A stretch of 64,000 bases of DNA, taken from the NCBI RefSeq assembly GCF_030137545.1, contig NZ_JARUVL010000012.1, positions 8,426-72,425 of the forward strand, in the 5' to 3' direction. This DNA is from Virgibacillus sp. LDC-1. Its GTDB lineage: Bacteria > Bacillota > Bacilli > Bacillales > Amphibacillaceae. The position numbers and the translations under genes were made by a program. Under the pieces are notes generated by a model that was not told where the DNA came from, made no database searches, and saw only the letters and a program-made list of their open reading frames with translations. Below are positions 62,397 through 64,000 of this stretch, one piece after another (within the stretch, counting starts at the first letter, position 1; each line of letters starts with the position of its first letter).

Positions 62397-62744
62397 GTGA
62401 AAAAATTCCTATTATTTGTCGGAGGCCTAGTTGCGCTTTTTGTACTGTTAGTAAACCTTGGTCCGATGGTTTTATTAGGACTTGGTATCTGGCTTCTATA
62501 TGTTATCTTTAAGCAATTCATGAAAAGTCCATCATTTGGAGGAAAGATAGGGTGGACAATTCTTGGGCTTTTTGTACTCGGTATTGCTTTGTCTAACATC
62601 TATTCTATTATCGGAATTGCTGCTGCATATGTCTTGTATGTCATTTTCAAACAATGGAAGCAGGATGATTCCGTAGTGATAGATGAAAATAATAATGATC
62701 CATTTAAAAACTTTGAACGCCAATGGGCGGAATTAAATCGATAA
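62397..62744 (+). CDS. liaI: LiaI-like membrane protein
   Basis: Protein of 115 residues with short hydrophobic helices in two pairs (FLLFVGGLVALFVLLV, VLLGLGIWLLYVIF, WTILGLFVLGIALSN, IGIAAAYVLYVIF) and an acidic tail (DENNNDPFKNFERQWAELNR). It occupies the liaI position ahead of the PspA homologue. In B. subtilis, LiaI anchors LiaH to the membrane under cell-wall antibiotic stress. The start is GTG with GGAGGAAC upstream. Confidence 0.8.
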   Translation: MKKFLLFVGGLVALFVLLVNLGPMVLLGLGIWLLYVIFKQFMKSPSFGGKIGWTILGLFVLGIALSNIYSIIGIAAAYVLYVIFKQWKQDDSVVIDENNNDPFKNFERQWAELNR

Positions 62745-62758
62745 GGGAGAGGATTTTA

Positions 62759-63400
62759 ATGACGAGTATCTTTACACGGATGAAGGAAAGTATCAACGCG
62801 GATTTACATTATTTCTTAGATCAAAAGGAGCAAAAAAATCCAATTGTCGCTCTAAACCAGTATCTACGTCAAAGTGAGCAAGAAAAAGAAAAGGTTCGTA
62901 AGCTTATTGAACGTCAATATCGCTTAAAAGAGGAATTTGAAAGAGAATTTTTGAAAGCGCAAGATCATGCAGAAAAACGTGCCAAGCAAGCATCAATCGC
63001 AGAAAAAGCCGGGGAGCTGGAAATGCAAGCTTTTGCTGAGAGAGAGCATGCTGAATACCAGGAGCGTGCGGTTCGAATGAAGCAAGCACGTGAGGAAGCA
63101 GTGGAACAGCTAGATTTACTTGAACAAAAATATGAAGAAATGAAGCATAAGTTAAAGGATATGCATTTAAAGCGAATGGAGCTAATGGGAAGGGAAAATA
63201 TCGCGAATGCCAAGCAGCAAATTAACCGTGTGCTAGAAGAAACAACGGATAAGCCTTTTTCACGGTTTGCAGAAATGGAACGGTATATAGAGAATCTGGA
63301 ATACAAGGTGAACAGCTCCTATTATCGAAGTACATTTGATAGTAAAATTGCAAAGCTAGAACAAGAACTCAAAGAAAATGACAAAAACATAGCACAATAA
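62759..63400 (+). CDS. liaH: PspA/LiaH phage-shock protein
   Basis: Coiled-coil ESCRT-III-like protein of 213 residues that assembles on stressed membranes. The chain is almost wholly helical and charged (about 25-150, with heptad-like EKVRKLIERQYRLKEEFERE), then a flexible region and the C-terminal MERYIENLEYKVNSSYY. ATG at 62759 follows GGGAGAGGA; the frame extends upstream into liaI without a site. It is cotranscribed with liaI (14-bp gap). Confidence 0.9.
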   Translation: MTSIFTRMKESINADLHYFLDQKEQKNPIVALNQYLRQSEQEKEKVRKLIERQYRLKEEFEREFLKAQDHAEKRAKQASIAEKAGELEMQAFAEREHAEYQERAVRMKQAREEAVEQLDLLEQKYEEMKHKLKDMHLKRMELMGRENIANAKQQINRVLEETTDKPFSRFAEMERYIENLEYKVNSSYYRSTFDSKIAKLEQELKENDKNIAQ

Positions 63401-63470
63401 AGAAAAACCTTAAGTAGCACATTGTAGTTTAGCTATGCGCAATCGACAATTTACTGCCAGTTACATGGGA

Positions 63471-63534
63471 CGTACATGTTGAAATCCAGTAATTCATGCT
63501 ATACTAAACAGGCGTACATGTACGCCTGTTTAGT
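63471..63534. promoter_or_regulatory. 32-bp perfect palindrome and repeated half-motif before liaF
   Basis: 63503-63534 is perfectly palindromic: ACTAAACAGGCGTACA followed by its reverse complement. CGTACATGT occurs in its centre (63513-63521) and again at 63471-63479, exactly 42 bp away. A TGC-extended -10 TATACT (63500-63505) overlaps the left edge. It could be an operator controlling a liaF promoter, or an mRNA hairpin between liaH and liaF; the T run for termination is poor. Confidence 0.6.
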
Positions 63535-63557
63535 TAATTTGAAGGAGGGCTAGTCAC

Positions 63558-64000
63558 GTGTTTCATCGATTATCAACAGATACACTAAATTGGATAATAA
63601 TCATTGGGATAGCCCTTTTTATTTTAGAATTAGCCTTTTTCCATGGCGGAATGGTGATTCCAGCACTCTTTTCTGCACTTGCCATCTATATTGGACGGAA
63701 ACACTTATATGAGGTATGGGGCAAGGTTGTGTTTTGGCTTGGTGTTATTGGATTCGTATTTTCGGTACTTAATATGCTGGCTGTAAGATTTTTAATTGTA
63801 GCTGGCATTGTTTTGTTCGTAATGGATTATATGAAAACGAAGAAGGAAGCTCAGCAATTACATCCAGATCGGACTATTATTTCTGAACAACAAGAAGAAG
63901 AGCTTATTCAAATAAAGCCTCTTTTTAATCATCGATTATTCGGGGAGCAGTCCACAGAAAGCGAAGCATATAAATGGCATGATATGAATATTCACGGCGG
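63558..64000 (+). CDS. liaF: LiaF membrane protein, N-terminal part
   Basis: The first 147 residues are in the window; the rest lies beyond its end. Three to four hydrophobic helices (WIIIIGIALFILELAFF to LIVAGIVLFVMDY) are followed by a polar linker and the start of the cell-wall-active antibiotics response domain (YKWHDMNIHG). LiaF inhibits the LiaRS two-component system in the absence of stress. The start is GTG with GAAGGAGGGC upstream. liaS and liaR are expected next. Confidence 0.87.
   Translation, partial: MFHRLSTDTLNWIIIIGIALFILELAFFHGGMVIPALFSALAIYIGRKHLYEVWGKVVFWLGVIGFVFSVLNMLAVRFLIVAGIVLFVMDYMKTKKEAQQLHPDRTIISEQQEEELIQIKPLFNHRLFGEQSTESEAYKWHDMNIHG

Overview
The window is chromosomal DNA from a low-GC, endospore-forming Firmicute of the Bacillaceae. 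Supports are a dipicolinate synthase gene (dpaA), Crh with Gln15, a CggR operator in front of cggR-gapA, a CtsR box over the clpP promoter, and gene order that follows Bacillus subtilis over long stretches (minJ-uvrB-uvrA, yvlCD, hprK-lgt-yvoD-ppaX-yvoF, yvcD-trxB-yvcIJK-whiA-crh-clpP, cggR to eno, secG-est-rnr-smpB-ssrA). A meso-diaminopimelate dehydrogenase gene and the mix of neighbours suggest the Oceanobacillus/Virgibacillus/Lysinibacillus side of the family. The genus is inference.

Layout. 1-8.3 kb: end of an M23 peptidase gene, the S41 protease ctpB, the division-site protein minJ, and SOS-controlled uvrBA. 8.6-12.1 kb: an APC permease, yojF-bshB2 (bacillithiol), and yvlCD. 12.2-16.2 kb: hprK-lgt-yvoD-ppaX-yvoF. 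16.2-18.1 kb: a possible small membrane protein and glpD where B. subtilis carries hisZ. 18.4-25.2 kb: yvcD, trxB, the yvcI-rapZ-yvcK-whiA cluster, crh and convergent clpP. 25.4-28.1 kb: tRNA-Arg(CCG), dpaA and ddh divergent from each other, and a 51-aa membrane protein. 28.3-37.1 kb: rpoN (sigL), a glutaredoxin-like gene, cggR-gapA, then pgk-tpiA-gpmI-eno. 37.3-40.7 kb: nitroreductase, ptsI without ptsH, and an alpha/beta hydrolase. 41-50 kb: secG, esterase, rnr, a manganese ABC transporter, smpB, rocB and tmRNA. 50-55 kb: small unknown genes, a TPR membrane protein, and a SHOCT protein with a CopB-type copper ATPase. 55-60.5 kb: kynU-kynA-transporter-kynB for tryptophan to anthranilate, and an M42 aminopeptidase. 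60.5-64 kb: a dispersed repeat, hemolysin III and DUF1836 divergent, then liaI-liaH-liaF (cut by the window end).

The genes join into recognisable circuits: carbon catabolite control (HprK, Crh, CggR, PtsI), central glycolysis, trans-translation (RNase R, SmpB, tmRNA), SOS repair, copper and manganese homeostasis, and cell-envelope stress. Nearly everything is housekeeping, and I see no phage, IS element, CRISPR array or defence island.

The less explained items are: an operator-like inverted repeat bracketing the hemolysin III promoter beside a DUF1836 gene; a 32-bp perfect palindrome upstream of liaF with a second half-motif 42 bp away; a C-rich-loop hairpin plus terminator downstream of dpaA; small membrane ORFs; and a dispersed intergenic repeat sharing 23 identical bases at two loci 42 kb apart.
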